In this document: piece by piece, positions 8,644-18,721 of the stretch
Layout of the letters: every line of letters starts with the position of its first letter
How positions within the stretch are numbered: the stretch's first letter is position 1
NCBI RefSeq assembly: GCF_005938225.1
Contig: NZ_VCPC01000002.1
Coordinates: forward strand, 310,001 to 374,000
Reading direction: 5' to 3'
Source: Arenibacterium halophilum
GTDB taxonomy: Bacteria; Pseudomonadota; Alphaproteobacteria; Rhodobacterales; Rhodobacteraceae
Length of the DNA: 64,000 nt
Notes under the pieces: model-generated
Databases searched by the model: none
What the model saw: only the letters and a program-made list of their open reading frames with translations
Told to the model about the DNA's origin: nothing
Position numbers and translations under genes: made by a program

Positions 8644-10782
8644 ATGACCGAGCGGCACGACAAGAGCGGCCTTTCCGTAGCGGCCGAGCTGGTAGAGTTT
8701 ATCGAGGCGCGGGCGCTGCCCGGCACAGGGATTGACGCCGCCACCTTCTGGGACGGTCTGGCGCGGATGGTGGAAAAGCTGGGGCCGAAAAACCGCGATT
8801 TTCTGGAACAGCGCGAAGCAATCCAGCAAAAGATCGACGCATGGCACCAATCGCGCCAAGGGCAGGCGCATGACGCCGCCGCCTATCGTGATTTCCTGAC
8901 AGAGATCGGTTATCTGCTGCCCGAGGGGCCGGATTTCACCATCGAGACCCAAAACGTTGACCCGGAAATCGCTGGCATCGCCGGGCCACAGCTTGTGGTG
9001 CCGATTACCAACGCCCGCTTTGCGCTGAACGCGGCGAACGCGCGCTGGGGGTCGCTGTACGATGCGCTCTATGGCACCGATGCGCTGGGCGATCTGCCGG
9101 AAGGCGGCGGATATGACGCCGCGCGCGGCGCTCGGGTCATTGCATGGGGCCGCGATTTCCTGGATCGCGCTGTTCCGCTGGCCTCGGGGTTGTGGGCGGA
9201 TGTGTCGAAGATCGAGGTCCAGAATGGCCAACTGTCGCCTGCGCTGGCCAATCCGGCGCAATTCACCGGCCATCAGGGAGACTCGGCCGCGCCGACCAGC
9301 GTTCTGCTGTCGAACAACGGGCTTGGCGTTGAAATCCTGATCGACGCCAGCTCGACCATCGGCGGCTCGGACAAGGCGGGTGTCTCGGATATTCGGCTTG
9401 AATCGGCCCTCTCGACCATCATGGATTGCGAGGATTCGGTTGCCTGCGTCGATGCCGAGGACAAGGTGCTGGCTTATGGCAATTGGCTGGGCCTGATGCG
9501 CGGCGATCTTGAAGATACTTTTGAAAAGGGCGGCAAAAAGGTCACGCGCGCCTTGCACGACGACGCCGAGTACACCGCCCCCGATGGCAGCAGCCTTGCC
9601 GTCAAAGGCCGCTCGCTGATGCTGGTGCGCAATGTCGGCCACCTGATGACCAACCCCGCCGTGCTGGACGGCGAAGGGCGCGAGATTGGCGAAGGGCTGA
9701 TGGATGCGCTGGTCACCGTGATGATCGCCATGTACGACCTGAAGAAAGACAGTGGCCCGCGAAACAGCGAACACGGCTCGGTCTATATCGTGAAGCCCAA
9801 GATGCACGGCCCGCAAGAGGTGGCATTCGCGGTCGAGATTTTCGACATGGTCGAGGACATTCTTGGCCTGCCGCGCAACACCGTCAAGCTGGGCATCATG
9901 GACGAGGAACGCCGCACCTCGGTGAACCTCAAGGAATGTATCCGCGCCGCGAAATCGCGGGTGGCCTTCATCAACACCGGCTTCCTGGACCGTACCGGCG
10001 ACGAGATTCATACCTCGATGGAGGCAGGCGCCATGCTGCCCAAGGGCGACATGAAGGCCACGCCTTGGATCGCGTCCTATGAAGATCGCAACGTCGATAT
10101 CGGTCTGGCCTGCGGGTTGCAGGGGCGCGCGCAGGTGGGCAAGGGCATGTGGGCCATGCCCGACCGCATGGGCGACATGCTGGAGCAGAAGATCGGCCAC
10201 CCGAAATCGGGCGCGACCTGCGCCTGGGTGCCCAGCCCCACCGCGGCCACGCTGCACGCGACGCATTACCACCAGGTAGACGTCTTCGCCCGTCAGGACG
10301 AAATCGCCGCCGGCGGGCCGCGCGGCACGCTGGACGATCTGCTGACCATTCCGGTGCTGACCGGGCGCAACCTGTCCTCGGACGAAATCGCGCGCGAGAT
10401 CGAAAACAACGCGCAGGGTATTCTGGGCTATGTTGTGCGCTGGGTCGATCAGGGCGTCGGCTGTTCCAAGGTGCCTGACATCAATGATGTCGGCCTGATG
10501 GAAGACCGCGCCACCTGCCGTATTTCCAGCCAGGCGCTGGCGAACTGGCTGCACCACGGCGTGGTGTCCGAGGCCGAGGTGATGGCCGCCATGCGCAAGA
10601 TGGCCGAGGTGGTGGACCGCCAGAACGCCGGCGATCCGGCTTATCGCCCGATGGCGCCCGACTACGACGGCGTGGCGTTTCAGGCGGCCTGCGATCTGGT
10701 ATTCCGGGGGCGGGTGCAGCCTTCGGGCTATACCGAGCCGGTGCTTCATGCGCGGCGGCTGGAGTTGAAGGCCGCGGGCTAG
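8644..10782 (+). CDS. glcB: malate synthase G
   Basis: 712 aa, matching the monomeric G isoform (about 720 aa) rather than the shorter A form. Recognisable blocks are [59 protein letters not shown] and [18 protein letters not shown]; the last carries the catalytic aspartate region. It condenses glyoxylate with acetyl-CoA to give malate. ATG 8644 is chosen because AAGGGG precedes it; an upstream in-frame ATG at 8569 would add 25 atypical residues. It is followed 42 bases downstream by a GlcG-like gene, as in glycolate loci, but no glycolate oxidase (glcDEF) is in the window. Confidence 0.95.
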   Translation: MTERHDKSGLSVAAELVEFIEARALPGTGIDAATFWDGLARMVEKLGPKNRDFLEQREAIQQKIDAWHQSRQGQAHDAAAYRDFLTEIGYLLPEGPDFTIETQNVDPEIAGIAGPQLVVPITNARFALNAANARWGSLYDALYGTDALGDLPEGGGYDAARGARVIAWGRDFLDRAVPLASGLWADVSKIEVQNGQLSPALANPAQFTGHQGDSAAPTSVLLSNNGLGVEILIDASSTIGGSDKAGVSDIRLESALSTIMDCEDSVACVDAEDKVLAYGNWLGLMRGDLEDTFEKGGKKVTRALHDDAEYTAPDGSSLAVKGRSLMLVRNVGHLMTNPAVLDGEGREIGEGLMDALVTVMIAMYDLKKDSGPRNSEHGSVYIVKPKMHGPQEVAFAVEIFDMVEDILGLPRNTVKLGIMDEERRTSVNLKECIRAAKSRVAFINTGFLDRTGDEIHTSMEAGAMLPKGDMKATPWIASYEDRNVDIGLACGLQGRAQVGKGMWAMPDRMGDMLEQKIGHPKSGATCAWVPSPTAATLHATHYHQVDVFARQDEIAAGGPRGTLDDLLTIPVLTGRNLSSDEIAREIENNAQGILGYVVRWVDQGVGCSKVPDINDVGLMEDRATCRISSQALANWLHHGVVSEAEVMAAMRKMAEVVDRQNAGDPAYRPMAPDYDGVAFQAACDLVFRGRVQPSGYTEPVLHARRLELKAAG

Positions 10783-10824
10783 GCGCCTGCGTTCAGACGA
10801 ATTTCCAAGCAAGGGACAAAGACT

Positions 10825-11247
10825 ATGATCAAGGCAAAACAGGCGCGCCGCATCGTGCGCGCCACCCGCAAGGCCGGGCGCGAGATGGGGCTGAACCCGC
10901 TGGCCGTGGTGGTGCTGGACGCAGGCGGCCACCCGATGGCGTTTGAACGCGAAGATGGCGCTTCGGCCGGGCGGTTCGAGATTGCTGCAGGCAAGGCCTT
11001 TGGCGCGGTGATGTTGGGCATGGCGGGCAAGGCACAGATGGCGCGGGCCGAACAGCAGGCCTATTTCGTGAACGCGATGAACGGCCTGTTCGGCGGGCGC
11101 TTCGTGCCGGTTCCGGGCGGTATCCTGCTGAAGAACGCCAAGGGCCGTGTCGTTGGCGCGGTGGGCGTGACGGGGGACACCTCGGACAATGACGCCGCCG
11201 CCGGTCTGGCCGGGATCGAAGCGGCAGGGCTGACAGGCGAAGCCTAG
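10825..11247 (+). CDS. GlcG/HbpS family protein
   Basis: 140 aa with the family pattern: a helical N-terminus (KAKQARRIVRATRKAGREMGL), VVVLDAGGHPMAFEREDGA, and a C-terminal GGILLKNAKGRVVGAVGVTGDTSDNDAAAGLAGIEAAG. Relatives include heme-binding HbpS and GlcG of unknown role next to malate synthase G. It is cytoplasmic (no signal peptide) and probably cotranscribed with glcB. A role in glycolate/glyoxylate metabolism is inferred from the neighbour only. Confidence 0.8.
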   Translation: MIKAKQARRIVRATRKAGREMGLNPLAVVVLDAGGHPMAFEREDGASAGRFEIAAGKAFGAVMLGMAGKAQMARAEQQAYFVNAMNGLFGGRFVPVPGGILLKNAKGRVVGAVGVTGDTSDNDAAAGLAGIEAAGLTGEA

Positions 11248-11317
11248 GCCCTCGGGCACGATTGCCCGGTTTCTGTGCGCAGGCTCACATCCACTTGGGC
11301 CGCTGCGCAGAGCCGGG

Positions 11318-11347
11318 TTGTTGCCGCGTTAACACTGCCGGTATACT
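11318..11347 (+). promoter_or_regulatory. candidate sigma-70-type promoter before the C26 peptidase
   Basis: TTGTTG (11318-11323) and TATACT (11342-11347) are separated by 18 bases, 32 bases before the ATG at 11380. The -10 element is close to consensus in an otherwise GC-rich background. Inferred from sequence only. Confidence 0.4.
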
Positions 11348-11379
11348 AATGGGGCAAGGATCAACGCAGGCCCATCCAC

Positions 11380-12159
11380 ATGTCACGACCCGTCGTCGGT
11401 ATCATCGGTAACGTTCATCTTCTCAACGATCAGTACCCGGTTCACGCGGGCGGGTCGATGAACTCGGCCGCCGTGGCCAGCGTCTCGGATTGTACTCCAC
11501 TGCTGATCCCGGCTGATCCTGCATTGTGCCGGGTCGAAGATCTGCTCGACTGCTGCGACGGGTTCGTGCTGACTGGCGGGCGCCCCAACGTCCACCCCGA
11601 AGAATACGGCGAAGCCCCGACCGAGGCGCATGGCGCCTTTGACCGCGCGCGTGATGCCATCGTGCTGCCGCTGGTGCGCGCCTGCGTCGAACGCGGCCAG
11701 CCGTTTCTGGGCATCTGCCGGGGGTTCCAAGAAGTTAACGTGGCCATGGGCGGCACGCTCTATCCCGAAATCCGCGAGCTGCCGGGCCGCACCAACCACC
11801 GCATGCCCCCCGATGGCACGCTCGAGGAAAAATTTGCCCTGCGCCACGAAGTCACCCTGACCGAAGGCGGGCCGTTCCATCAGGTGTTCGGATCGCCCAA
11901 GGTGATGACAAACACGTTGCACGGGCAGGGGATCAAGGCGCCCGGCGCCCGGATTGTCATCGACGGCCACGCCCCCGATGGCACGCCCGAGGCGATCTAT
12001 GTCCGTGACGCGCCCGGGTTCACCCTGTCGGTACAATGGCACCCTGAATGGAACGCCAAGAACGATCCCGTCTCGCGCCCGCTGTTCTGTGCCTTTGGCG
12101 CGGCTGTGCGGGATTGGGCCAAAGACAAACGGCCCTATCCATTGCGGCAGGCGGGTTAA
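11380..12159 (+). CDS. peptidase C26 / gamma-glutamyl-gamma-aminobutyrate hydrolase family protein
   Basis: 259 aa of the class I glutamine amidotransferase-like fold. The nucleophile is Cys113 in GICRGFQEVN, and the histidine is in VQWHPEWN near the C-terminus. The Escherichia coli homologue PuuD releases GABA from gamma-glutamyl-GABA, the last step of gamma-glutamyl putrescine breakdown. The other gamma-glutamylation genes of this genome segment lie about 32 kb away (43623-48386), so it may serve that pathway in trans; this is inferred. It ends convergently 6 bases from the iorB-like gene. Confidence 0.85.
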   Translation: MSRPVVGIIGNVHLLNDQYPVHAGGSMNSAAVASVSDCTPLLIPADPALCRVEDLLDCCDGFVLTGGRPNVHPEEYGEAPTEAHGAFDRARDAIVLPLVRACVERGQPFLGICRGFQEVNVAMGGTLYPEIRELPGRTNHRMPPDGTLEEKFALRHEVTLTEGGPFHQVFGSPKVMTNTLHGQGIKAPGARIVIDGHAPDGTPEAIYVRDAPGFTLSVQWHPEWNAKNDPVSRPLFCAFGAAVRDWAKDKRPYPLRQAG

Positions 12160-12165
12160 CCGCCC

Positions 12166-14409
12166 TTACACCAGCAGGTCAAAGTCGTGCATCAGCGGCA
12201 GGCTCCGCGCGCGGCGGCCTGTCAGATCGAACAGCGCATTGCCCAGCGCAGGCATTGACGGTGGTGTTCCCGGTTCCCCCGCGCCGCCCATATGCGCGTT
12301 GGTTTCCAGGACCGAAACCTCGGTCACCGGCGTGTTGTGAATGCGCAGCCCATCGTAATCGGGGAAATTCTGCTGCTCGACACGGCCCTCGGCAAAGGTG
12401 ATTTCGCCGAAACACGCGGCAGACAGGCCATAGATCATGCCGCCCACCATCTGCGCCTCGACGATGCTGCGGTCCAGAGCGATCCCCATGTCACAGGCGA
12501 TCCAGGCGCGGGCAATGCGGATGCCGTCCTCGGTCTGTTCCACTTCGACCACCTGCGCGACCGGGGTGCCGAAACTGTAAGTAAAAGCCACGCCGCGGCC
12601 CACGCCCTCAGGTGTTTTCCCCGTCCAGTTCGACATCTGCGCCACGGTTTCCAGACACCCGGCCGAGGGCGCATGTTCACCGCGCATCATCTGAAGCCGA
12701 AAGTCCAGCGGGTCGCGCCCGGCGGCATGGGCCAGTTCGTCCAGAAACGTGTCGTGGAAGAAACCGTTGAAGGAATTCCCGACCGACCGCCAGAAGCCGA
12801 CGGGGATGTCCAGCGGCGCGATATGGCCGCGAATGCGGTAGTTCGGAATAGCATAAGGCTGGTTGAAGGCGCCTTCGACCAGCACCTTGTCGGGCCCCGC
12901 AGCAGGCAGACCCGCAAGGCGGCCCATCGCCTGATGCACCGCAGATTGCGCCGCGATCTGCCCGTCGACCATCACCGCTTTGCCGTTCTGAACCGCGCCG
13001 CGAAACCGCGCCACAGCCCCGGGGCGATAGAAGTCGTGGGTCATATCCTCGGCCCGCGACCATGTCAGCTGCACCGGCACGCCGGGCATCGCCACGGCCA
13101 GTTCGGTGGCATAGCTGGCAAAGTCCAGCTCTCCCCTGCGGCCGAACCCGCCGCCCATCAGCGTGGTGTGGATGGTCACGGCCTCGGGCTCCAGCCCGGC
13201 GATCTTGGCGCAGGTATTGCGCTGGAACACGGGCGTCTGGTTGCCGCACCAGACCTCTAGCGCGTCACCGGTGAAATGCGCGGTGGCGTTCATCGGCTCC
13301 ATGGTGGCATGGGCCAGGTAGGGCGCGCGATACGCGGCCTCGACCAGCGTGGCACCTGTGGGCAGGGTGGCGACATCGCCATCGTCGCGCATCGTCGAAT
13401 TTGGCGCATCGTCCAGCGCGGCAGCGATACGGGCAAAGACGGCATCGGTATCGGGCGGGTTGGGCGAGGCGCCCCATTGCACCTTAATCGCGTCCACCGC
13501 CTGCTGCGCGAGCCATGTGTTGCAAGCCACCACCGCCACGCCATTGGTCAGCGGCACCACCTTTTCCACCCCCGGCATCGCACGGGCGGCGGTATCGTCA
13601 TAGCCCTGCATCGTTCCACCAAGCGCCGGGTTGATGCGCAGCGCGGCGAAGCGCATGTCGGGCAAGCGAACGTCGATCCCGAATTGCGCGGTGCCGGTGG
13701 ATTTCGCCACCATGTCCACGCGCGGCTGCGATTTGCCAAGGATGCGCCAGTCGCGCGCATCGCGCAGCGCGGGTGCGCTGGGCGGCGTTATCTCGGCGGC
13801 GGCCCCGGCCAGCGCGGTATAGGGCAGTTCGGTGCCATCGGGCGCGATCACCTTGCCTTGCGCGGTGCGCAATTGGCCCACCGGCACGCCCAGCTGCTCG
13901 GCGGCGGCCAGCTTCAGCGTTTCGCGCGCCACGGCCCCGGCCTCGCGCATCCGGGTAAACCCGTCCTTCATCGAGGTTGACCCGCCCGTGATCTGAAAGC
14001 TGATCAGCTTGCCCAGAACGCCAAGCGCCTCGGCCACGGAATGCTGAAACTCCGACTTGTCGTAATCGCGCCCGGGCAGGGCATCGCCCACCACGGCGGA
14101 ATTGTAATAGGCCTTGGCTGCCGGTCCGTGGATCACGCGCACATCCGCCATGTCAACGTCCAGTTCTTCGGCGATCAGCGCGGCCCATGTGGTATGCACG
14201 CCTTGCCCCATCTCGGCGCGGGGCGAAATCAGCGTGATGCCCTGCGCGTCGATCAGCACAAACGGCGTAATGGCGGCGGCGCCCTCGGGCGGAGTCAGCG
14301 GATTGGCGGCGGGCTGGCGGACCTTGTAGAGGCCAAAACCCACGCCGCCCACGATGGCGACCGAGCCGACAAGAAAGCTGCGCCGGGCGATTTTTCCGAT
14401 GCGGGACAT
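12166..14409 (-). CDS. iorB: molybdopterin-binding subunit of an aldehyde/isoquinoline oxidoreductase-type hydroxylase
   Basis: The 747-aa large subunit of the xanthine oxidase superfamily resembles isoquinoline 1-oxidoreductase beta. The N-terminus carries a twin-arginine signal (ARRSFLVGSVAIVGGVGFGLY), so the folded enzyme is exported with its cofactor to the periplasm. The molybdopterin motif MGGGFGRRGELDFA is at about residue 416. Further blocks include GVHTTWAALIAEELD and GAGEPGTPPSMPALGNALF. It partners with the [2Fe-2S] subunit encoded 3 bases upstream. No cytochrome c electron acceptor gene is adjacent. The real substrate (aldehyde, N-heterocycle or other) is unknown; the symbol indicates family only. 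Confidence 0.88.
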   Translation of the reverse strand: MSRIGKIARRSFLVGSVAIVGGVGFGLYKVRQPAANPLTPPEGAAAITPFVLIDAQGITLISPRAEMGQGVHTTWAALIAEELDVDMADVRVIHGPAAKAYYNSAVVGDALPGRDYDKSEFQHSVAEALGVLGKLISFQITGGSTSMKDGFTRMREAGAVARETLKLAAAEQLGVPVGQLRTAQGKVIAPDGTELPYTALAGAAAEITPPSAPALRDARDWRILGKSQPRVDMVAKSTGTAQFGIDVRLPDMRFAALRINPALGGTMQGYDDTAARAMPGVEKVVPLTNGVAVVACNTWLAQQAVDAIKVQWGASPNPPDTDAVFARIAAALDDAPNSTMRDDGDVATLPTGATLVEAAYRAPYLAHATMEPMNATAHFTGDALEVWCGNQTPVFQRNTCAKIAGLEPEAVTIHTTLMGGGFGRRGELDFASYATELAVAMPGVPVQLTWSRAEDMTHDFYRPGAVARFRGAVQNGKAVMVDGQIAAQSAVHQAMGRLAGLPAAGPDKVLVEGAFNQPYAIPNYRIRGHIAPLDIPVGFWRSVGNSFNGFFHDTFLDELAHAAGRDPLDFRLQMMRGEHAPSAGCLETVAQMSNWTGKTPEGVGRGVAFTYSFGTPVAQVVEVEQTEDGIRIARAWIACDMGIALDRSIVEAQMVGGMIYGLSAACFGEITFAEGRVEQQNFPDYDGLRIHNTPVTEVSVLETNAHMGGAGEPGTPPSMPALGNALFDLTGRRARSLPLMHDFDLLV

Positions 14410-14412
14410 GGA

Positions 14413-14877
14413 TTAAACCTCCTTCATCTTGGCAGAGGCGGTTTTCACCGCCGCCCGGATGCGCGGATAGGTCCCACAGCGGCACAGGTTGCCCTGCATC
14501 GCTTCGTCAATCTCGGCATCGCTTGGGTCGGGTATTTCAGCCAGCAGCGCGGCGGCCTGCATGATCTGGCCCGACTGGCAATAGCCGCATTGCGCCACCT
14601 GGTGTTCGACCCAGGCCGCTTGCACCGCAGACAGCGCGGCGGGGGTGCCCAAGCCTTCGATGGTCGTCACCTCGTCCCAGACATCGCCGACCGGCAATTG
14701 GCAGCTGCGCACGGCCACGCCGCCCACATGCACTGTGCAGGCGCCACAGGCCGCGATGCCGCAGCCGAATTTCGTGCCCGTCAGTCCCAGGTCGTCGCGC
14801 AGCACCCAGAGCAGGGGCACATTCTCGGGCAGGTCAGTCTGGTGGTCTGTGCCATTCACGGTCAGGGTTAGGGGCAT
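14413..14877 (-). CDS. iorA: (2Fe-2S)-binding small subunit of the molybdenum hydroxylase
   Basis: 154 aa from ATG 14877 ([13 protein letters not shown]), preceded by GGAGGACTC. The N-terminal plant-type ferredoxin domain has its cysteines in [14 protein letters not shown]...RSC. The C-terminal four-helix [2Fe-2S] domain has [10 protein letters not shown] and [11 protein letters not shown]. It passes electrons from the molybdenum centre of IorB. It has no signal of its own and would hitch-hike through Tat with IorB, as usual in this family. Translation initiates 90 bases from the divergent tetR gene across two palindromes. Confidence 0.92.
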   Translation of the reverse strand: MPLTLTVNGTDHQTDLPENVPLLWVLRDDLGLTGTKFGCGIAACGACTVHVGGVAVRSCQLPVGDVWDEVTTIEGLGTPAALSAVQAAWVEHQVAQCGYCQSGQIMQAAALLAEIPDPSDAEIDEAMQGNLCRCGTYPRIRAAVKTASAKMKEV

Positions 14878-14899
14878 GGGGAGTCCTCCGGCTGGGTTC

Positions 14900-14957
14900 T
14901 GACATAATGAACTAAAAGTGTCAGGTTGTAAATTGACAAAATTCACCAATTTTGTCA
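14900..14957. promoter_or_regulatory. two inverted repeats between iorAB and tetR (probable TetR operators)
   Basis: Repeat 1: CTGACA (14900-14905) and TGTCAG (14919-14924). Repeat 2: TGACAAAATT (14934-14943), CACC, AATTTTGTCA (14948-14957), a perfect 10-bp dyad. Both share the TGACA half. Repeat 2 ends 10 bases before the tetR ATG and includes a TTGACA that could be a -35 element. The arrangement fits autoregulation plus control of iorAB by the adjacent TetR protein. Confidence 0.6.
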
Positions 14958-14967
14958 GAGCTGTCGC

Positions 14968-15552
14968 ATGAGAAATGCGATTGCCCCCGACCCGCGCCAG
15001 CGGGCGATTCTGGATGCCGCTTGGCAGTGCTTTGCCGCCTATGGGTTTCGCAAGACATCCATGGATGACATTGCCCGCGCGGCGCAGATGTCGCGCCCGG
15101 CGCTGTATCAGCATTACCGCAACAAGGAAGACATCTTTCGCAGCCTCGCGGCGTGGTACTACGATCAGGCGATGATCGACGTGGGCAAGGCCCTGGCAGG
15201 GCAGGGCGACGTGCAAGGCGCGTTGCGCGCCGCGATGGCCACGCAGGGGGCCGAGATCGTGAAGGCGATGTTAAGCTCGCCGCATGGGATGGACCTGATC
15301 GATTCCACCAAGACGACCGCCGCCGATATCGTGACCGAGGGCGAGGCGCGGCTGACGGCGGTCTACGCAGATTGGCTGGCGGCGCAGGCACAGGCCGGGC
15401 GGGTGCGCCTGAGCGCCCCGGCAGAGCAGGTCGCGCAGACCATCACGGCGGCGATGAAGGGGCTGAAGATGGACGTGCCCGATTTCGACAGCTACCGGAC
15501 GCGGCTGGCGACTTTGGCCGACATCGTGGCGGCCGGTCTGGCCAAACCCTAG
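14968..15552 (+). CDS. TetR/AcrR family transcriptional regulator
   Basis: 194 aa with the standard N-terminal HTH ([50 protein letters not shown]), followed by a variable ligand-binding domain. It is divergent from the iorAB pair across two TGACA palindromes, so it probably represses that operon in response to its substrate. The stop codon TAG overlaps the TAG of the convergent yeeE-like gene in a shared CTAG (15549-15552). Confidence 0.9.
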   Translation: MRNAIAPDPRQRAILDAAWQCFAAYGFRKTSMDDIARAAQMSRPALYQHYRNKEDIFRSLAAWYYDQAMIDVGKALAGQGDVQGALRAAMATQGAEIVKAMLSSPHGMDLIDSTKTTAADIVTEGEARLTAVYADWLAAQAQAGRVRLSAPAEQVAQTITAAMKGLKMDVPDFDSYRTRLATLADIVAAGLAKP

Positions 15553-16577
15553 GCCGCGCGCCGATCGACCAGCGCGTGACAGGCCAGACCGCCGACAGCA
15601 ATCGACACGATCCCCAGAATGGCCGCCAGTGACAGCGTCGGCACGCCCGACAGGCCCGCGCCCAGCGTGCAGCCCCCGGCCAGCACGCCGCCCACGCCCA
15701 TCAGCGCCGCGCCGAGAAAATAGCGGCCCGTGCCGCCCGGGCTGGCGAAACTCTGCCAACGGAAAGTGCCGAAGATCAGCGCCGATGCGCAGGCCCCGAT
15801 CAGCACGCCGCCCACCAGAGCAGGGCCAAAGCTGGCGGGAATGGCGCTGGAGGCGATGACAAAGAACAGCGTTTCCGCGCTGGGTAAGGTGAAAGACATG
15901 CTTTCCATCGCGATCGGGTCGAAATCGTCGAACAGCACAAAGCCGGTGCCGACCCAGGCCAGAGGCACCAGCAGCCCGATCAGCGCGGCCATCAGCAGAT
16001 GAGCGGGCCGGTTGCCCGAGCGCAGCGCGACGGCCAGACAGGCCAGCACGATCACCCCGGCCCAGACCGGCGCACCGCCCGGCAACGCGGCAAGCGAGAT
16101 GGCATCGCCCATTGGCACGGTCACCGAACCAAGCGTCGTGCGCAGCGGGGCCAGCACGCCTTTCAGCGTGGCGTGGGCGACGATGGCAAAGACCATCAGC
16201 ACCGTCAGCGCGCGCAGGTTGCCGCCCGCGCCCAGCACCGTCAGCCGCGAGACACATCCCCGCGTCAGCACCATGCCCGCGCCGAACATTAGACCGCCTG
16301 CGGCAATCGCCAGCGCGGGCAGGGCGGGGGCCATGAAGCGGTGTTCGTCAAAGCTGATCCAACCAAGCGCCACCGCGCCCTGCGTGCCGGCGACGGCCAC
16401 GGCCAGCGCCATCAGCCAGATGCCAAGCGCGGCGCGCGCGTCCTCGCCCACCAGCGAGCGGCGGAAACAGAACTTGGTCCGCTCGGCCAAAACGCCGAAC
16501 AGGATGCCAATCGCCAGGCCCAGCACAACGCTGGCCTGCCGGGCGGTGAACTCTTCGAAACCGAGGGACTCGAACAT
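15549..16577 (-). CDS. YeeE/YedE family membrane transporter (thiosulfate/sulfur transport type)
   Basis: 342 aa with about nine to ten hydrophobic segments. The conserved cysteine motifs of the family are present: RTKFCFRRSL near the N-terminus, RGCVSRL in the middle and AGGCTLGAGLSG near the C-terminus. Homologues such as TsuA pass thiosulfate by relaying it along these cysteines in the inner membrane. No TusA-like or Sox partner is in the window. The Shine-Dalgarno before ATG 16577 is poor. It is convergent with tetR. Confidence 0.85.
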   Translation of the reverse strand: MFESLGFEEFTARQASVVLGLAIGILFGVLAERTKFCFRRSLVGEDARAALGIWLMALAVAVAGTQGAVALGWISFDEHRFMAPALPALAIAAGGLMFGAGMVLTRGCVSRLTVLGAGGNLRALTVLMVFAIVAHATLKGVLAPLRTTLGSVTVPMGDAISLAALPGGAPVWAGVIVLACLAVALRSGNRPAHLLMAALIGLLVPLAWVGTGFVLFDDFDPIAMESMSFTLPSAETLFFVIASSAIPASFGPALVGGVLIGACASALIFGTFRWQSFASPGGTGRYFLGAALMGVGGVLAGGCTLGAGLSGVPTLSLAAILGIVSIAVGGLACHALVDRRAA

Positions 16578-16684
16578 GGGGGCGCGCTTTTGTTAGGGGC
16601 GGGGTGCGCCCCCGGGATGGCGCAAATCGCGCCGTGGTTCAAGTCTGGGGGGCGCAGGCCGTGACCCGCGCCCCTTGGAAACGC

Positions 16685-17662
16685 CTAGCGCGACCGGCTG
16701 CGCGGGTCGAGCGCGTCGCGCAGACCGTCGCCCAGGTAGTTGACACTCAGCACCGTCAGCGAAATCGCCACACCCGGCCAGACCACGCGCGAGGGGTATT
16801 GCTGCAGGTAGTCCGTCGCGTCGAACAGCAGACGCCCCCAGGTCGGGAAATCCGGCGGAAAGCCAAGGCCAAGGAAGGACAGCGCGCTTTCCGTGATGAT
16901 CGCGTTGGCGATGCCCAGCGTGGCCGAGACCATGATCGGCGACAGCACGTTGGGCAGGATATGGCGCGCGATCATCTTGGTGTTCGTCGTCCCGATGGAC
17001 CGCGCCGCAAGCACGAATTCGCGTTCCTTCAGCGCCAGCACGTCGCCGCGCACGATGCGTGCGGTGGGCATCCAGCTGGTGATGCCGATGGCGCAGACGA
17101 TCAGGATGAAAATGCCCTGTTCCGTGCCAAATGCCGCCGACAGCGGTTCGCGGAAAAGCAGCATCATCACCAGCAGCAGCGGCAGCAGGGGCAGCGCCAG
17201 GAACAGGTCGGTCAGGCGCATCAGCAAGCTGTCGAGCCGGCGGAAATACCCCGCCACCACACCGACGAACGAGCCAACGAACAGCGCCAGCAGCATCGCG
17301 GCAATCCCGACCGAAACCGAGGTACGCCCGCCCTCCATCATGCGCGCGAGCATGTCGCGGCCCAGCTGGTCGGTTCCGAAGGGATGCGCCAGCGACGGCC
17401 CCTGATTGCGCGCACGAATGTCGATCTGGGTCGCCTCGAGCGTCCAGAAGAACGGGCCAAGGAACACCGCAAAGACGATCAGCAGAAAGATGATGCCGCC
17501 CGCCATGGCGCCCTTGTGGTGGGTGAACTGATCCCACACGTTGCGCCACTGGCTGCGCGGCGCGGTGGTCAGCGTGTCGCGCAGGGGGCCTGCGGCGCCG
17601 ATGGTGGCCTCGGACGCGGGGGCCAGCCCTTCGTCGGGCACAAGAGGCTCGCGATCAGTCAT
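16685..17662 (-). CDS. dipeptide/oligopeptide ABC transporter permease, DppC/OppC type
   Basis: 325 aa from ATG 17662. A soluble N-terminus of about 55 residues is followed by a TM helix (GGIIFLLIVFAVFLGPFF) and the binding-protein-dependent permease domain, with an EAA-like loop (LKEREFVLAARSIGTTNTKMIARHILPN). The start overlaps the stop of the upstream permease gene in ATGACTGA, which indicates translational coupling. It pairs with the DppB-type permease, the SBP at 18759 and the divergent fused ATPase at 20749. Confidence 0.92.
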   Translation of the reverse strand: MTDREPLVPDEGLAPASEATIGAAGPLRDTLTTAPRSQWRNVWDQFTHHKGAMAGGIIFLLIVFAVFLGPFFWTLEATQIDIRARNQGPSLAHPFGTDQLGRDMLARMMEGGRTSVSVGIAAMLLALFVGSFVGVVAGYFRRLDSLLMRLTDLFLALPLLPLLLVMMLLFREPLSAAFGTEQGIFILIVCAIGITSWMPTARIVRGDVLALKEREFVLAARSIGTTNTKMIARHILPNVLSPIMVSATLGIANAIITESALSFLGLGFPPDFPTWGRLLFDATDYLQQYPSRVVWPGVAISLTVLSVNYLGDGLRDALDPRSRSR

Positions 17663-18662
17663 AGCGGATCCTCGGGTCAAGAATGCCGTACAGGACGTCG
17701 GCGATCAGGTTGAACAGCACGATCAGCACGGCAAAGATGAAGGTCAGCGTCTGCACCATCGGCAGGTCGTTGGCCTGAAGCGCGGTGATCAGTAGCTGGC
17801 CGATGCCGTTCACCTTGAACACCTGCTCGGTGATGATGGCGCCGCCAAAGATCGCCGGCACCCCCAGCGCGATCACGGTGACCACCGGAATCATCGAGTT
17901 GCGCAGGACGTGGACCATCACGACCGTGTACTCGCCCAACCCTTTGGCGCGCGCGGTGCGGACGTAATCCTGGTTCAGGTTGTCCAGCATCGAGGCCCGC
18001 ATGAACCGGCTGGTCTGCGCGGTGATCTGCAGAGCCAGCACCATCACCGGCATGACCATCTGTTTCAGTTGCGTCACGAAGCTGTCCCAGCTGTTGACCA
18101 CCAGCGTGGTGTCATAGATCGACGGGAACCAGCCCAGGTTGACGGAAAAGATCACGATCACCAGCACGCCGGAAAAGAACGGCGGCACCGAAAAGCCGAT
18201 CATCGACACGAAGGTGCCCAACTGGTCGAACCACGAATACTGCCGGTAGGCCGAATAGATCCCGATGGGAATGGCGATGATCGTCGCGACGACATAGGCG
18301 GTGCCGACCACCCAGAGCGTCTGCGGAATGCGCTGCACCACGATGTCCATTACGGGCGACCGGGTCTGCCAGGAAATCACCCGCAGGTCGCCGGCGCTGA
18401 ACGAGGTGCCGAAGATATGGTCGATCAGAACCTGCGGCTCGATCCAGAAGAACTGCACGATCCATTTCCAGAACCGGATATGCATGGGTTCGCCCAGCCC
18501 CAGCGCCTCGCGCATCTTTTCCTTGACCTCGGGCGGCACCGTCAGCGGCACCTGGGCCATCGGATCGCCGGGGGCGAGCTCCAGCAGCAGGAAAATCGCA
18601 AGGCTGATGAACAATAGGGTAGGGACAGCCAGAACGAGACGTCTGATCGTAAAAGTCAGCAT
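17655..18662 (-). CDS. dipeptide/oligopeptide ABC transporter permease, DppB/OppB type
   Basis: 335 aa. It shows the DppB hallmark N-terminus (LTFTIRRLVLAVPTLLFISLAIFLLLELAPGDP), six TM helices and the EAA loop LDNLNQDYVRTARAKGLGE. It lies 96 bases downstream of the substrate-binding protein gene, separated by an 11-bp hairpin, and overlaps the DppC gene by 8 bases. It forms the membrane pore with the DppC-type partner. Confidence 0.92.
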   Translation of the reverse strand: MLTFTIRRLVLAVPTLLFISLAIFLLLELAPGDPMAQVPLTVPPEVKEKMREALGLGEPMHIRFWKWIVQFFWIEPQVLIDHIFGTSFSAGDLRVISWQTRSPVMDIVVQRIPQTLWVVGTAYVVATIIAIPIGIYSAYRQYSWFDQLGTFVSMIGFSVPPFFSGVLVIVIFSVNLGWFPSIYDTTLVVNSWDSFVTQLKQMVMPVMVLALQITAQTSRFMRASMLDNLNQDYVRTARAKGLGEYTVVMVHVLRNSMIPVVTVIALGVPAIFGGAIITEQVFKVNGIGQLLITALQANDLPMVQTLTFIFAVLIVLFNLIADVLYGILDPRIRYD

Positions 18663-18721
18663 GAGGCGACGCCTTTACAGCTTCGTCTTGTTGTTATTTT
18701 TGAGGCGGGTCGGATGGGCAG

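Noticed and set aside
8560-11259. Long minus-strand open frame opposite malate synthase G
   Set aside because: It is the mirror of glcB and glcG; the plus-strand proteins carry all catalytic motifs and the minus frame gives a histidine/arginine-rich sequence with no family pattern.
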